Assembly: GCA_903933115.1 (NCBI GenBank)
Contig: CAIZIT010000063.1
Span: 62,001-126,000 of the forward strand
Origin: an uncultured Burkholderiales bacterium
GTDB taxonomy: Bacteria; Pseudomonadota; Gammaproteobacteria; Burkholderiales; Burkholderiaceae_C
Reading direction: 5' to 3'
Length of the DNA stretch: 64,000 bases
Shown here one piece after another: positions 17,627 through 27,305 of the stretch. The stretch's first letter is position 1, and each line of letters opens with the position of its first letter. Both the position numbers and the translations under genes were made by a program. Below the pieces are notes generated by a model, which saw only the letters and a list, made by a program, of their open reading frames with translations, made no database searches and was not told the origin of the DNA.

Positions 17627-18889
17627 TTATCCGCCTCGGCGCATGAGGTCAAAGAAGTCCACATTGGTTTTGGTCGAGCGCATGTTTTTGAGCATGAGCT
17701 CCATGGACTCGACTTCGTCCATGTTGTAAATGAATTGACGCAAGATGCGTGTTTTTTGCAAAATCTCGGGAGCGAGCAAGAGCTCCTCTCTTCTGGTGCC
17801 GCTTCGGTTGAGTTGGATGGCGGGAAAGACGCGTTTTTCATACAGTCGGCGATCCAAATGGATCTCACAGTTGCCGGTTCCTTTGAACTCTTCAAAGATC
17901 ACTTCATCCATGCGCGAGCCCGTATCGATCAGCGCGGTGGCGATGATGGTGAGGGAGCCGCCTTCTTCAATGTTTCGGGCTGCACCGAAGAATCTCTTGG
18001 GCCTTTGTAGGGCATTGGCATCCACACCACCGGTGAGAACCTTTCCAGAGCTGGGGACCACATTGTTGTAGGCCCTGGCCAAGCGGGTGATGGAGTCGAG
18101 CAAAATCACCACGTCTTTTTTGAGTTCGGTCAGGCGCTTTGCGCGCTCAATCACCATTTCAGCCACGTGCACGTGGCGTGCTGCAGGCTCATCGAAGGTG
18201 GAGGCTATCACCTCGCCTTTGACGCTTCTTTGCATTTCCGTGACTTCCTCGGGACGCTCATCCACGAGCAAGACCATCATGTGGGAGTCGGGGTAATTGG
18301 CGGTGATGGCATGTGCGATGTGTTGCATCATGACCGTTTTACCGCTCTTTGGAGGAGCCACCAACAGGGCACGTTGACCTTTTCCAATCGGGGCAATGAT
18401 GTCGATCATTCGACCGGTGATGTTTTCTTCGCTTTTGATGTCTCTCTCTAGACGCATTTGCTCTTTGGGAAAGAGGGGCGTCAAGTTCTCAAACATGATC
18501 TTGTGGCGATTGTTTTCAGGCAAATCTCCATTGACCTTGTCAAGCTTGGTCAACGCAAAATAGCGCTCACCGTCTTTGGGAATTCGCACCTCGCCTTCAA
18601 TCATGTCACCCGTGTGAAGATTAAAGCGTCGAACTTGGCTGGGACTGATGTAGATGTCGTCCGTGCTTGCTGTGTAGCTTGTGTCTGGACTTCTTAGGAA
18701 ACCGAAGCCATCGGGCAAAATTTCCAGCACACCATCGGCAAAAACTTGTTCGCCAGCTCGGGCTCTTTTTTTAATGATCGCAAACATGAGTTCTTGTTTG
18801 CGCATGCGTCCTGTGTTTTCAATTTCCAGGACTTCGGCTTGTTTGAGTACTTCAGACACATGCAGTGCCTTGAGTTCGTTCAGATGCAT
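17627..18889 (-). CDS. rho: Transcription termination factor Rho
   Basis: 420 residues, the normal length. N-terminal Rho domain ([19 protein letters not shown]), RNA-binding cold-shock-like domain ([28 protein letters not shown]), and the ATPase core with Walker A APPKSGKT and the Q-loop region [23 protein letters not shown]. Hexameric helicase that terminates untranslated transcripts. The order trxA-rho-rpmE2 is conserved in related genomes. A 419-base spacer precedes it and probably contains an autoregulatory leader. Confidence 0.97.
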   Translation of the reverse strand: MHLNELKALHVSEVLKQAEVLEIENTGRMRKQELMFAIIKKRARAGEQVFADGVLEILPDGFGFLRSPDTSYTASTDDIYISPSQVRRFNLHTGDMIEGEVRIPKDGERYFALTKLDKVNGDLPENNRHKIMFENLTPLFPKEQMRLERDIKSEENITGRMIDIIAPIGKGQRALLVAPPKSGKTVMMQHIAHAITANYPDSHMMVLLVDERPEEVTEMQRSVKGEVIASTFDEPAARHVHVAEMVIERAKRLTELKKDVVILLDSITRLARAYNNVVPSSGKVLTGGVDANALQRPKRFFGAARNIEEGGSLTIIATALIDTGSRMDEVIFEEFKGTGNCEIHLDRRLYEKRVFPAIQLNRSGTRREELLLAPEILQKTRILRQFIYNMDEVESMELMLKNMRSTKTNVDFFDLMRRGG

Positions 18890-19308
18890 GAAGAGACTCC
18901 AGATGGGAGTTCGTTGATAAGGTTTGGGGGATGGTCTAAATGCTGTGAGCCGAAGGCTCGAGACCGATTAATGATGCCAAGAAACGTGTTTGTCTTGGTC
19001 ACTGATGCATATTATGTCAGAGAAAACCGAATTTGTGAACAAGGGCCTCCACCAGGCACTCGGGCTGATGGAGCTTTGGCAAAGCCATGACAGCCACGAT
19101 GAGTTTGTCCCTTCGAAGAACTGTCTTATCGAACCTGCTCACATGGGATTTTAAAGCAGCGCTCCATTGAGGTCTTGAAGCGCAAATTTTGCTCCAATGG
19201 GACCAGATGAGGTAAAAGGTACTCACTTTAAAGGTTTGATGGACAAGAAAAAAAGGCACCTTTGAGGTGCCTTTATGGATGCTTGAGGGGGCTTGAAGGA
19301 GCTTGGGG
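18890..19308. other. trxA-rho spacer: terminator and rho leader, no credible gene
   Basis: These 419 bases separate trxA from rho on the minus strand. The trxA terminator lies at 19252-19274. Closer to rho there is a small perfect hairpin (GAGCC at 18947-18951 with GGCTC at 18955-18959). A 103-codon frame on the minus strand has no recognisable composition or start site and is not called. In E. coli the equivalent interval carries the rho leader used in autoregulation; that role here is inference. Confidence 0.5.
19252..19274 (-). terminator. Intrinsic terminator of trxA
   Basis: A 9-bp perfect stem (AAAGGCACC with GGTGCCTTT) around a 5-base loop. On the minus strand it is followed by a run of eight T residues overlapping the stem end. 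It lies about 35 bases after the trxA stop codon. Confidence 0.88.
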
Positions 19309-19641
19309 TCAGCCCAATTGTTGGTCAATGAAAGCGGTCAACTGCGCTTTGCTCAAGGCTCCCACTTTCGTTGCTGCCAATTGTCCGTCTTTGAACAGCA
19401 TGAGCGTTGGGATACCACGGATACCAAATTTGGCTGGGATTTCACGGTTTTCATCCACGTTCATTTTTGCAATTTGAAGTTTCCCTTCGTATCCCGTTGC
19501 AACCTCATCCAAGATGGGAGCAATCATCTTACAAGGACCACACCATTCGGCCCAGTAATCCACCAAGACGGGTTGGCTTGAGTGGAGGACGTCGGCCTCA
19601 AAGGTCGAGTCGGTGGTGTGCTTGATGAGTTCGTTGGCCAT
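19309..19641 (-). CDS. trxA: Thioredoxin 1
   Basis: 110 residues with the active-site WAEWCGPCK, the cis-proline [11 protein letters not shown] and the C-terminal [13 protein letters not shown] of thioredoxin. A cytoplasmic disulfide reductase working with thioredoxin reductase. Upstream of rho on the same strand and ended by a strong intrinsic terminator, so mostly a single-gene transcript. Confidence 0.97.
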   Translation of the reverse strand: MANELIKHTTDSTFEADVLHSSQPVLVDYWAEWCGPCKMIAPILDEVATGYEGKLQIAKMNVDENREIPAKFGIRGIPTLMLFKDGQLAATKVGALSKAQLTAFIDQQLG

Positions 19642-19782
19642 TTGTATCTTTCAACTAGAGCAGTAAGTGACTGAGAAGTCTCTATTTTGACAGAAAGAAG
19701 GCGACAATGCGCAAGTCTTTAAAATTCCCACGTACTGCGTGGTTAAATTATCCTTTTTCTACCGTTGACCCAAGGATTCTCT

Positions 19783-20463
19783 ATGTCTATAGCACCCCAT
19801 TTGCCCCTGACCATCGATGTGTTATCGGACGTGGTCTGTCCTTGGTGCTTTATCGGCAAGAGGCGCTTGGAGAGTGCGCTCGAACTCTTTCAAACGGCCT
19901 ATCCTTTGGAGCCGGCCCCTTTGGTGAGGTGGTCAGCTTTTCAGCTCAATCCTGATTTGCCACTGGCAGGCATCGAGAGGGCGCAATACCTCAGCACTAA
20001 ATTTGGAGACCGAGCACCTTCCGTTTACGAACGTGTGAGCGCCGTTGGGCAATCGGTTGGGATTGATTTTCGATTTGATCTCATTGAGCGTCAGCCCAAC
20101 ACGCTCTTGGCTCACAGTTTGATTGCTCAAGCGCCGTCTCCACATGTTCAGTCTGTTTTGGTAGAGGCTTTGTTTCGGGCTTATTTTTTAGAGGCGCGAG
20201 ACTTGACCGACCAAAGTGTCTTGTTCTCCATTGCCCAAGGGGCAGGTTTGGCAGAACAAGAGATTCACGAGGGGCTACAAAATGTGCAAGCCCATCATGC
20301 GGTCTTAGAAAAAGAGAGGGCGGCCAGAGAATTGGGGATCAATGGGGTGCCTTTTTACATCATCAATTCCCAATTGGGCGTCTCTGGTGCTCAAGAGCCT
20401 GAGACCCTCCTAGAGGCCATGAAGGAGGCTTTGAGCGAGTCGAAGACGCCCTCGGCTTCATGA
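19783..20463 (+). CDS. DsbA-family oxidoreductase (FrnE/HCCA isomerase-like)
   Basis: 226 residues from ATG 19783, chosen because AAGGA lies at 19772-19776. It begins LTIDVLSDVVCPWCFIGKRRLE, with a CPWC redox motif, followed by a helical insert and the C-terminal GINGVPFYIIN cis-proline segment. This is the FrnE-like branch of the DsbA superfamily, cytoplasmic because there is no signal peptide. It may act as a disulfide isomerase or a GST-kappa-like enzyme. Convergent with the TonB receptor gene. Confidence 0.88.
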   Translation: MSIAPHLPLTIDVLSDVVCPWCFIGKRRLESALELFQTAYPLEPAPLVRWSAFQLNPDLPLAGIERAQYLSTKFGDRAPSVYERVSAVGQSVGIDFRFDLIERQPNTLLAHSLIAQAPSPHVQSVLVEALFRAYFLEARDLTDQSVLFSIAQGAGLAEQEIHEGLQNVQAHHAVLEKERAARELGINGVPFYIINSQLGVSGAQEPETLLEAMKEALSESKTPSAS

Positions 20464-20588
20464 GCGTCTTTTGAGTTCAAGGTCTGAGGTGAATGGGTCA
20501 AGCAAAATATAAATGTAAAAAATACATGTAAAAAAACGCATGCAACATTAAGCTAGGCTCCAAAGCTGGGGTTGACTTTCAAAATAAG

Positions 20589-20628
20589 CACTAAATCTCT
20601 CAAACCCTAAAGCCCTAAATCCCTAAAG
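20589..20628. repeat. Five octamer tandem repeats, CCCTAAAG/T type
   Basis: Three clean units (CCCTAAAG 20605-20612, CCCTAAAT 20613-20620, CCCTAAAG 20621-20628) are preceded by two degenerate units (CACTAAAT 20589-20596, CTCTCAAA 20597-20604). The array lies between the ends of two convergent genes. Resemblance to telomere repeats is superficial; slipped-strand origin is likely. Confidence 0.6.
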
Positions 20629-20663
20629 ACCCCATTCGTCTTCTTGGACCTCATGCTCAAAAA

Positions 20664-23222
20664 TCAATGCAGCTCAAAGCGTACGCGGATATTAAGCATC
20701 CTAGGGGCTCCAGGCGCTTCAAACAAGGTCCCTAGCCCCGAGTTGTTGAAACTGCCGTTGCTTGCAAAAGCATTGGGGCCCAGAGCACCCGAGGTGATGT
20801 ACCTCTTGTCCATCAAGTTGGTGATGTTGGCATAAATCGCACAATCATCGCTCACTCGCCAAGAACTGTTCCAGTTGAGTGTGGCGTAGCCAGGGATTTT
20901 GGCGCTGGCGACATTGTTTTCATTGCCTCTTACAAAGCTGGAGTCGACTGCGCTCATGGACAGCCCCGATTTCAAGCTGGGGGTCAATGCATATGCGAAC
21001 CTCGCATTGAGCAAATGACTTGGCATCAAAGGCATGGTGTTACCAGGCAAGATGTTGATTTGTCCTTGAGCATTGGCCAAAGGATTCAAACTGCTGATGA
21101 TGGACTCAGCGCTTTCATAAGTAGCATGCATGCTGGTGTAATTTAGCCCATATGTCCATTTTTGGCTGGCGCCTTTCACACTCATCTCAAAACCTTGACG
21201 TTGGGTTTGGCCGAAATTTTTAAAGTATCCAGACCCTGCGTTGGTGCTGCTAGCGACAAACAAAATATCGTCTTCATTGCGTGCGAGGAAGAGGGCGCCG
21301 CTCCACTGCCAAGAGTTGTCCAGGCTCTTACCCCTAGCTCCCAGCTCCCAAGTCTTGGTGACCACTTGCCTCAAGGGCGGGTCTCCTGCCATCGAGTTGG
21401 GCAGCCTGCAGTCGTAGTGAGGATCGGCACATCCAAGTTCAATGGAGGTGGGAGCGCGTGAACTTTCGCTGTAACCGACAAATGGATTGAAATACACATG
21501 GGGTGTGTATGACAGTCCAATGGAGGGGTTGAAGCGCTCAAAGCTGTTCGAGCCGGACAAAGTGCCACGCTCAAGCCCTGCCTGGGTGGCCAATGTGGAG
21601 TAATTGCTCGCGTAAGGAAAGAGCAGATCGGTATTTTCAATTCGTGTTCGAGTCCACATGCCTGCCGTGCTCAAGTGGAGGTTGTACTCAGAAAATTCCA
21701 GCGTGTTCATGGCCAGCAAATGGGTGTTGATGGAGCGCCCTTTTAGTTGAACACGTTGATCGAAGGCGGTTTCAGAGTTTTGTGACCCATCGGCATAGGC
21801 GCTCACAGCTTGTGCTGCTCGCTCGGGGCTGAGGTAGGCGAACTGTGTTTCTTGAGAAAAGTTCGATTGGGACAAGTCAAGCGCCGCGCCAAGGGTGAAA
21901 CGATTGGGCAGACCCCAAAGCGCTGCGCTTGAGCTCGCTTGTGCGTGAAAGCCAAAGCTTCTTTGCTGCGTTTGCGTGCGGTTGATCAGTGCATCGCACT
22001 TTTCATTGGGTTCGGTGTTCAGTCCCGCTTGGGCCAAACAGCGCAAATTGGGAAAGCCAAGGCCTTGTGCGCTGGGGCTGATGGCGATTGGACTGCTCGG
22101 GCTCAGGAGCTGATGGGCAAGAAGCCAGTTGCCCTCGGCAGTGTTGTAGCCATAAAGCTTTTCACCCAAGGCGTTGGTGTTCAAGTCGGCGTTGAGCGTG
22201 CTGCTGAGGATGTTCCTGTAAAACGCATTGCCGGACAAGGACCATACATCGCTCAACGCATGCTCAAACTCCAGGTTCAAGAGAGTGGATTTGTTCTGTG
22301 TTTGGTCGGGTTGTGTAAAGACACTGGCGTAATTTTGTGCGAGCAATTCTTGTTGTTGAAGCCCATTGCCAGTCAAAGCGGAGGAAAAGCTGGACATGGA
22401 GAGTTTGATGTCTGTCGCTCTCCCATGCCAGCCCACTTTGGCAAAGAGTTGTTGAACCCCAGAAGGGGAGTGATCCCGCCAGCCTTGATCTAAAAAATCC
22501 TTGAAGTTGAGATACGTGTGTAAACCGCTGTCAAAACTCTGGCCATGCTCAAACTCCAAACTTCTGCGTCCAAAGCTGCCGATGGCGCTTTCGATTTCAC
22601 TGCCTTGGTAGCTCCTACCGTCTTTGGTGGTGATGCTCAGAGCTCCACCGAGCGTGTTCATGCCAAAGACCGGATTGGAGCCTGAGAAAAGGCTCACCGT
22701 TTGGATGGCTGAGTTGGGTATCAAGTCCCACTGAACAATGTCTCCAAAGGGTTGGTTCATGCGCACGCCGTCCACATAGACGGAAATGCCTTGAGGGGTG
22801 CCCAGCAAGGGGGAAGCGCTGTAGCCCCTGTAATTCAAGTCCAGCTGAAAGGGGTTGCCTTGGTTGTCATTGATGTGGACACTTGCAAAGTTGTTGTTCA
22901 AAAAATCGGCCAAATTGAGCGATCCGGTGTTCTCGATTTGTTCACCGCTCGCGGTTTGAACGTTGGAGGCCAGGGTGTTTTTAGGGATGCGTGTCCCCAA
23001 GGTGGGCGTGCTTGCGATGATCTCAATGGTCTCTATGCTGTCAATTTCTTCCTGAGAGGCGCTTTTGGGGGGAGCCGCTTGAGCTGCACTGGCTCCAAAA
23101 TATCCAGCCATCACCATCAGGGTGGGCCAATACAGTGGAGAAGTCTTGAAACGTGTGTGCATGGGGACAATCAACTTAAAGGGCGCAAGGCTCAAATGCT
23201 GTTGAGCAAAAAGAGCATTCAT
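20664..23222 (-). CDS. TonB-dependent outer-membrane receptor
   Basis: About 852 residues from ATG 23222, which has a GGTGGGG sequence upstream; an ATG at 23162 gives a more standard signal peptide (LMVMAGYFGASAAQAAPP). After a short region with a TonB-box-like IETIEIIAS comes the plug (LNLADFLNNNF, GYSASPLLGTPQGISVYVDGV, RMNQPFGDIVQWDLIPNSAI) and the long beta-barrel. It would import a scarce large ligand using TonB energy. The ligand is unknown. A copper chaperone gene is divergent 120-140 bases away, which hints at metal but does not prove it. Confidence 0.88.
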   Translation of the reverse strand: MNALFAQQHLSLAPFKLIVPMHTRFKTSPLYWPTLMVMAGYFGASAAQAAPPKSASQEEIDSIETIEIIASTPTLGTRIPKNTLASNVQTASGEQIENTGSLNLADFLNNNFASVHINDNQGNPFQLDLNYRGYSASPLLGTPQGISVYVDGVRMNQPFGDIVQWDLIPNSAIQTVSLFSGSNPVFGMNTLGGALSITTKDGRSYQGSEIESAIGSFGRRSLEFEHGQSFDSGLHTYLNFKDFLDQGWRDHSPSGVQQLFAKVGWHGRATDIKLSMSSFSSALTGNGLQQQELLAQNYASVFTQPDQTQNKSTLLNLEFEHALSDVWSLSGNAFYRNILSSTLNADLNTNALGEKLYGYNTAEGNWLLAHQLLSPSSPIAISPSAQGLGFPNLRCLAQAGLNTEPNEKCDALINRTQTQQRSFGFHAQASSSAALWGLPNRFTLGAALDLSQSNFSQETQFAYLSPERAAQAVSAYADGSQNSETAFDQRVQLKGRSINTHLLAMNTLEFSEYNLHLSTAGMWTRTRIENTDLLFPYASNYSTLATQAGLERGTLSGSNSFERFNPSIGLSYTPHVYFNPFVGYSESSRAPTSIELGCADPHYDCRLPNSMAGDPPLRQVVTKTWELGARGKSLDNSWQWSGALFLARNEDDILFVASSTNAGSGYFKNFGQTQRQGFEMSVKGASQKWTYGLNYTSMHATYESAESIISSLNPLANAQGQINILPGNTMPLMPSHLLNARFAYALTPSLKSGLSMSAVDSSFVRGNENNVASAKIPGYATLNWNSSWRVSDDCAIYANITNLMDKRYITSGALGPNAFASNGSFNNSGLGTLFEAPGAPRMLNIRVRFELH

Positions 23223-23360
23223 TTTAGAAGTCCCCACCGGTTGATTTGACTCAGGTTTTCCCTTTAAGCCTCATGCAATGCGGTCTTTTTTGGCTATGGG
23301 ATAATGACCAACAATTGAGCATGATTTGCGTGGTCAAAGCTTGAATTCGAGAGGAATCAG

Positions 23361-23852
23361 ATGAACAAGTTGAACAGTTACTTTTTTGGCTGGGTGTTGT
23401 TGATCGCAAGCATTGGCGCTCAAGCTCAAAATGTCACGGTCTCCAACGCCTGGGCCCGTGTGAGCGTGAAGGGGCAAAGCGCCTCGGGTGTGTTCATGAG
23501 CTTGAAGGCGGTCAACACCACCAAGCTCGTGTCCGTGAGCACCTCAGTGGCCAAAGTGAGCCAGCTCCACCAAATGACCATGGACAACAATGTGATGAAG
23601 ATGAAAGCTTTGCCCAATGGCTTGGAGTTGAGCGCTGGCAATTTGGTGGAGTTGAAACCAGGTGGTTATCACATCATGTTGATGGATTTGCAAAAAGTTT
23701 TGGAAAAAGACAGCAAGATCGATTTGCAGTTGACCTTTGAAGACGAGTCAGGCAAGAGGTCCAAGATGGAGGTGAGTGTGCCCGTCTTGATGCAAGCGGC
23801 CATGAGCGAGAGCTCTCACGACATGCACGCAAAAGACCATCAGCATCACTGA
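23361..23852 (+). CDS. PCu(A)C-type periplasmic copper chaperone
   Basis: 163 residues. Signal peptide (FGWVLLIASIGAQAQ), then NVTVSNAWARVSVKGQSASGVFM, the typical PCu(A)C start. The copper site HQMTMDNNVMKMK and the later GGYHIMLMDL fit the H-x-M pattern. The C-terminus adds a His/Met-rich tail (SHDMHAKDHQHH), a second probable copper-binding site. These proteins deliver Cu(I) to cytochrome oxidase. No cytochrome oxidase gene is nearby. Confidence 0.9.
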   Translation: MNKLNSYFFGWVLLIASIGAQAQNVTVSNAWARVSVKGQSASGVFMSLKAVNTTKLVSVSTSVAKVSQLHQMTMDNNVMKMKALPNGLELSAGNLVELKPGGYHIMLMDLQKVLEKDSKIDLQLTFEDESGKRSKMEVSVPVLMQAAMSESSHDMHAKDHQHH

Positions 23853-23903
23853 TCTGAAGGTAGTGAAGAAAGAAGAGGCATCCCTTTCTTAGATCATTTG
23901 ACT

Positions 23904-24353
23904 TCAGGCTTTGGGGTCGTAGAAGGTGAGGCCTTCAAAGGCTTGGTCCTCTCCAGCCAAGAGCCGGCTCCTCAGCTCGATGGTGTTTTTATCGGGATCT
24001 CGTAAAAAGACAGAGACATGCCCGTCCCCAAAGCTCACTGGGCCTTGGGTGATGACAATACCATGGCGTTTGAGGTCCGCCAAGCAGCCCTGGAGATCGC
24101 TCACACCAAAGGCCACGTGGGTGATACCAGGGTGTTTTTCTTTCACATCCATGAGGATGTTTTTAGAGCCTAGTGTGTCTACGCCGTTGACCACCAAATT
24201 GAGCTCTACGCCTTGTGCGTTTTTAAGCACGATGACCGCATCGAAGTCCACCTCCAGCGCAACTTCAAAGCCCAATAAGGCATAAAAATCCAGTGCTCTT
24301 TGTCGCTCGGTGATGCGAATGCCAATGTGGTCGAAACGGTCTATCTTGATCAT
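23904..24353 (-). CDS. VOC family (glyoxalase/dioxygenase fold) protein
   Basis: 149 residues with two beta-alpha-beta-beta-beta modules. DRFDHIGIRITERQRALDFYALLGFEV carries the first metal-binding His, HPGITHVAFGVSDL a second, and SVFLRDPDKNTIELRSR the conserved Glu near the C-terminus. Metal-dependent lyase, dioxygenase or resistance protein; the substrate cannot be inferred. It ends convergently with the copper chaperone gene. Confidence 0.85.
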   Translation of the reverse strand: MIKIDRFDHIGIRITERQRALDFYALLGFEVALEVDFDAVIVLKNAQGVELNLVVNGVDTLGSKNILMDVKEKHPGITHVAFGVSDLQGCLADLKRHGIVITQGPVSFGDGHVSVFLRDPDKNTIELRSRLLAGEDQAFEGLTFYDPKA

Positions 24354-24520
24354 GGGGTTTGAATTCGATCAGAAGTGATCTGAAGGGGTTAAGCCAAGTG
24401 CATGGAGCGCGCGAGGCGCTTGAGCAGAGCTCCGCATCAAAGGGCCAGCCTGTGGGTGGGCATCATGTCAGTCACAAGGGTGTTTCTAGGTGACGAGATT
24501 AGAGTGCGGGTGAATTGAAA

Positions 24521-24614
24521 GACGAGCCTTGACCCCGGCACTGGCTCCACAGTTAGGGCTGCTTGGTTCCCCACCTGACCCGGTTGGCCGCTTTACCATG
24601 CGGGAAGGCCCGTC
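24521..24614 (-). ncRNA. ffs: 4.5S signal recognition particle RNA (small bacterial type)
   Basis: The minus strand contains the diagnostic SRP core GGGTCAGGTGGGGAACCAAG followed by CAGCCC. The ends GACGGGCCTT (from 24614 downwards) and AAGGCTCGTC (ending at 24521) pair over 10 bases with one G-U, giving a closed hairpin RNA of about 94 nt. It binds Ffh and targets ribosomes to the membrane. It lies just upstream of dnaX, as in other betaproteobacteria, but points away from it. Exact ends are inferred from base pairing. Confidence 0.9.
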
Positions 24615-24621
24615 ACTGCTT

Positions 24622-24627
24622 ATTGTA
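24622..24627 (-). promoter_or_regulatory. ffs: -10 element of the 4.5S RNA promoter
   Basis: Reading on the minus strand, TACAAT lies 7 bases before the inferred first base of the 4.5S RNA (24614), the right place for a -10 box. No good -35 hexamer was seen at the expected distance. Confidence 0.55.
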
Positions 24628-24770
24628 CGAGGATTTGAGAAGGATCATGGGCAGGTTGCGTATTTTGTTCGTGTGTTTGGGGTGAATGGGTTTTTATCTG
24701 GTCGTTGAATATTTAGCGGGGCTTTAGGAAATGGCTCATTTTTGCTGTTTTCACGCCTTAGAATGTCGCC

Positions 24771-26909
24771 ATGTCTTACCTTGTATTGGCCCGAAAGTAC
24801 CGCCCTAAAAACTTCACCGAGTTGGTGGGGCAGCCGCACGTGGTTCAAGCCTTGACCAACGCTTTGACCCAGCAGCGTTTGCATCACGCCTACCTCTTCA
24901 CGGGAACGAGGGGCGTGGGAAAGACCACCGTCTCTCGAATCTTGGCCAAATCCCTCAACTGCGAGCAAGGCATTACTGCGGTACCTTGTGGGGTCTGTGA
25001 AAACTGCATGGCCATTGATATTGGTCGATTTGTAGACTACACAGAGCTTGACGCGGCTTCCAATAGGGGGGTTGAGGAAGTTCAAAATCTGATCGAGCAA
25101 GCTGTTTATAAGCCTGTGACTGGAAGATTCAAAGTCTTCATGATCGATGAAGTTCACATGCTCAGCAACCACGCTTTCAACGCCATATTGAAAACGCTTG
25201 AAGAGCCTCCCGAATATTTGAAGTTTGTACTGGCCACAACCGATCCTCAAAAAGTACCTGTCACGGTTTTGTCCAGATGCTTACAGTTCAATTTGCGTCC
25301 CATGGCGCCAGAGACCATTCTTGAGCACTTGGAGCATGTGTTGAGTCTAGAGAACATCTCGGCTCAAAAGAGTGCCCTTTTCAGTCTTGCCCGCGCAGCC
25401 AGGGGCTCCATGCGCGATGCCCTGTCGTTGACGGATCAGGCCATTGCTTACACGGGCTCTGAAATCCAAGACGAACAAGTTCGTCAAATGCTTGGAAGTG
25501 TCGACAAGGACCATGTCTATGGCCTGATCGATGCTTTGGCAAAGGGACAAGGACAATTGGTCATCGAAATTTGTGAACAACTCCGCGACCAAGGCTTGAG
25601 CGCCTCCCAGGCCCTTGAGGACATCTCTTATGTGCTGCAAAGGATGGCGGTCTTTCAATTCGCATCCAACAAAGCAGCTGACTCCCAAGCGATCGATCCC
25701 GATGTGGCCAGAACCCAGGCATTGTCTGAGCGAATGCCCAAGGACGAGACCCAGTTGCTTTATTCCATTTGCCTCAAAGGGCGCTCGGAGATCGGCTTGG
25801 CACCTGACGAGTATGCGGGTCTCACCATGATCCTTTTGAGGTTGTTGGCCTTCAAGGACACGGACCCCAACGTGAGCAACGCCACTTCCGATCCAAGTCA
25901 CAATCAGAGCTCAGTAGAGCAAGAGGCTCAAAAAAAAACTCTTGAATCCGTAACCAGCAGCTCAAAAGTCTCGAACACAGGGGATTTTTCAGCCGTCTCG
26001 CCCCCCCATGATCCCCCAGCCCCAGCCTCAGCCCCAGCGCAAGGTGTTGCAGTGGATCAGCCTACAGTGCCTGTGCTTGATCAAGGGCACGATCAGGGGC
26101 TTGATCAGGGAACCAAAAGCGAGCTCGGCCACGAGCAAGAGCAGGCACAGCGAGGTCGAATTGGCGACTCCAGTTCGCTGACCCCAAACGCTGCCCAAGG
26201 TGCAGGCTTTAATTTGCCGGTCATCGACATGGCCTCTCGTCCCAAGGCCCCATTGATCGAAGTGCCTGCACGAGCGCTCTCAGATGAGGAGATGGAGCAA
26301 GCTTATGTTTTTGAAGAGGTGGATGAAGTCGACAGGTGGGCGCAAGATGAAGAGCCCTCGATGGCCAAAAGGCCGAGTCCCATTGTCAGTCCATCGGCTC
26401 AAGAAGCTCAACTGATCAATGAGCCCCCTTCTGGAGCCGTGCAAGTCTCGGTTCGTCAAGCTTCACAAAACGCAGATAAAGGCTCGACGGAAGCCAAGGA
26501 GCAGTTCAAAACCAAGTTAAAGCCCACAGAGGAGGGTGATTTCTGGCTGGGCATTGTGCAAGAATTGATTCAATCGGAATTGATTCAGTCTTTGGCCAGG
26601 GAGTTGGCTCTACAGTCACAGTTGATTGCGCGTGAGCCAGACAGTTGGTTGCTGAGAATTGAGAGAGAGTCTTTGCGAACCGTTAATTCGGTTGAACGAC
26701 TCACCAAAGGTTTGGCACAGCTTGGGCACAATTTGGAGTTGCGTTTTGAACTCGCCCCCGTTCAAGACAGTCCAGCCATGCGACTGGCTCAAATCGCCTT
26801 TGAGAACCAACAAATTGCAGAGGCCAAAATTCTCAACGATCCATTCGTGCTGCAATTGATGCAAGAATTTGATGCCAAAATCGTTCCTGGCTCCATCAAG
26901 ATCATTTGA
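24771..26909 (+). CDS. dnaX: DNA polymerase III subunits gamma and tau
   Basis: 712 residues. The N-terminal AAA+ clamp-loader part (to about residue 365) has Walker A GTRGVGKT, four zinc-ligand cysteines ([16 protein letters not shown]), [13 protein letters not shown] and the LSRCLQF sensor region. A long low-complexity linker (about 366-590, rich in Pro, Ser, Gln and DQG repeats) leads to the tau-specific C-terminal domain. At codons 387-389 the mRNA reads CAA AAA AAA ACT, an A9 tract at 25930-25938. A -1 shift there meets TGA at 25943, and a +1 shift meets TAA at 25951. This would give a product of about 391 residues (gamma). First gene of dnaX-ybaB-recR. Confidence 0.95.
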   Translation: MSYLVLARKYRPKNFTELVGQPHVVQALTNALTQQRLHHAYLFTGTRGVGKTTVSRILAKSLNCEQGITAVPCGVCENCMAIDIGRFVDYTELDAASNRGVEEVQNLIEQAVYKPVTGRFKVFMIDEVHMLSNHAFNAILKTLEEPPEYLKFVLATTDPQKVPVTVLSRCLQFNLRPMAPETILEHLEHVLSLENISAQKSALFSLARAARGSMRDALSLTDQAIAYTGSEIQDEQVRQMLGSVDKDHVYGLIDALAKGQGQLVIEICEQLRDQGLSASQALEDISYVLQRMAVFQFASNKAADSQAIDPDVARTQALSERMPKDETQLLYSICLKGRSEIGLAPDEYAGLTMILLRLLAFKDTDPNVSNATSDPSHNQSSVEQEAQKKTLESVTSSSKVSNTGDFSAVSPPHDPPAPASAPAQGVAVDQPTVPVLDQGHDQGLDQGTKSELGHEQEQAQRGRIGDSSSLTPNAAQGAGFNLPVIDMASRPKAPLIEVPARALSDEEMEQAYVFEEVDEVDRWAQDEEPSMAKRPSPIVSPSAQEAQLINEPPSGAVQVSVRQASQNADKGSTEAKEQFKTKLKPTEEGDFWLGIVQELIQSELIQSLARELALQSQLIAREPDSWLLRIERESLRTVNSVERLTKGLAQLGHNLELRFELAPVQDSPAMRLAQIAFENQQIAEAKILNDPFVLQLMQEFDAKIVPGSIKII

Positions 26910-26935
26910 TTTTATTCACAGAAAGAGAAAAACGT

Positions 26936-27268
26936 ATGTTTAACAAAGGACAGTTGGCAGGCTTGATGAAGCAAGCCCAAGCGATGCAAGACAATTTGAA
27001 AAAGGCTCAAGATGAGTTGGCATTCATTGAGGTCACCGGTGAGGCGGGCAATGGTCTTGTCAAAATCACCATCACTTGTAAGCACCAGGTTAAAAAGGTG
27101 GTGATTGATCCCAGTTTGATGGCCGATGACCATGAGATGCTTGAGGACTTGATCACGACAGCTTTCAACGATGCCGCTAAAAAGGCTGAACAAACTTCGG
27201 AAGAAAAAATGGGCAAGCTCACCTCGGGCATGCCTGGACTTCCTGGTGGCATGAAATTACCCTTTTAA
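26936..27268 (+). CDS. ybaB: YbaB/EbfC family nucleoid-associated protein
   Basis: 110 residues from ATG 26936 ([21 protein letters not shown]), preceded by GAAAGAG. An alpha/beta fold with [27 protein letters not shown] in the centre and a Gly/Pro-rich tail. It binds DNA as a dimer. It lies 26 bases after dnaX and 37 before recR, the classical dnaX-ybaB-recR order. Confidence 0.95.
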   Translation: MFNKGQLAGLMKQAQAMQDNLKKAQDELAFIEVTGEAGNGLVKITITCKHQVKKVVIDPSLMADDHEMLEDLITTAFNDAAKKAEQTSEEKMGKLTSGMPGLPGGMKLPF

Positions 27269-27305
27269 TGCTTCCACCCAATGCTCCAATCCAGCGTCTT
27301 GCACC

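Noticed and set aside
19017-19328. 103-codon frame on the minus strand between trxA and rho
   Set aside because: No recognisable domain, overlaps the trxA terminator and end, and has an unlikely amino acid mix; treated as non-coding spacer.
20589-20628. Real telomere or chromosome end
   Set aside because: Only five short units, internal between genes on both sides; ordinary tandem repeat.
25984-26120. DQG-type repeats in dnaX as a separate mobile or repeat element
   Set aside because: They are short, in frame and inside the normal low-complexity linker of tau.
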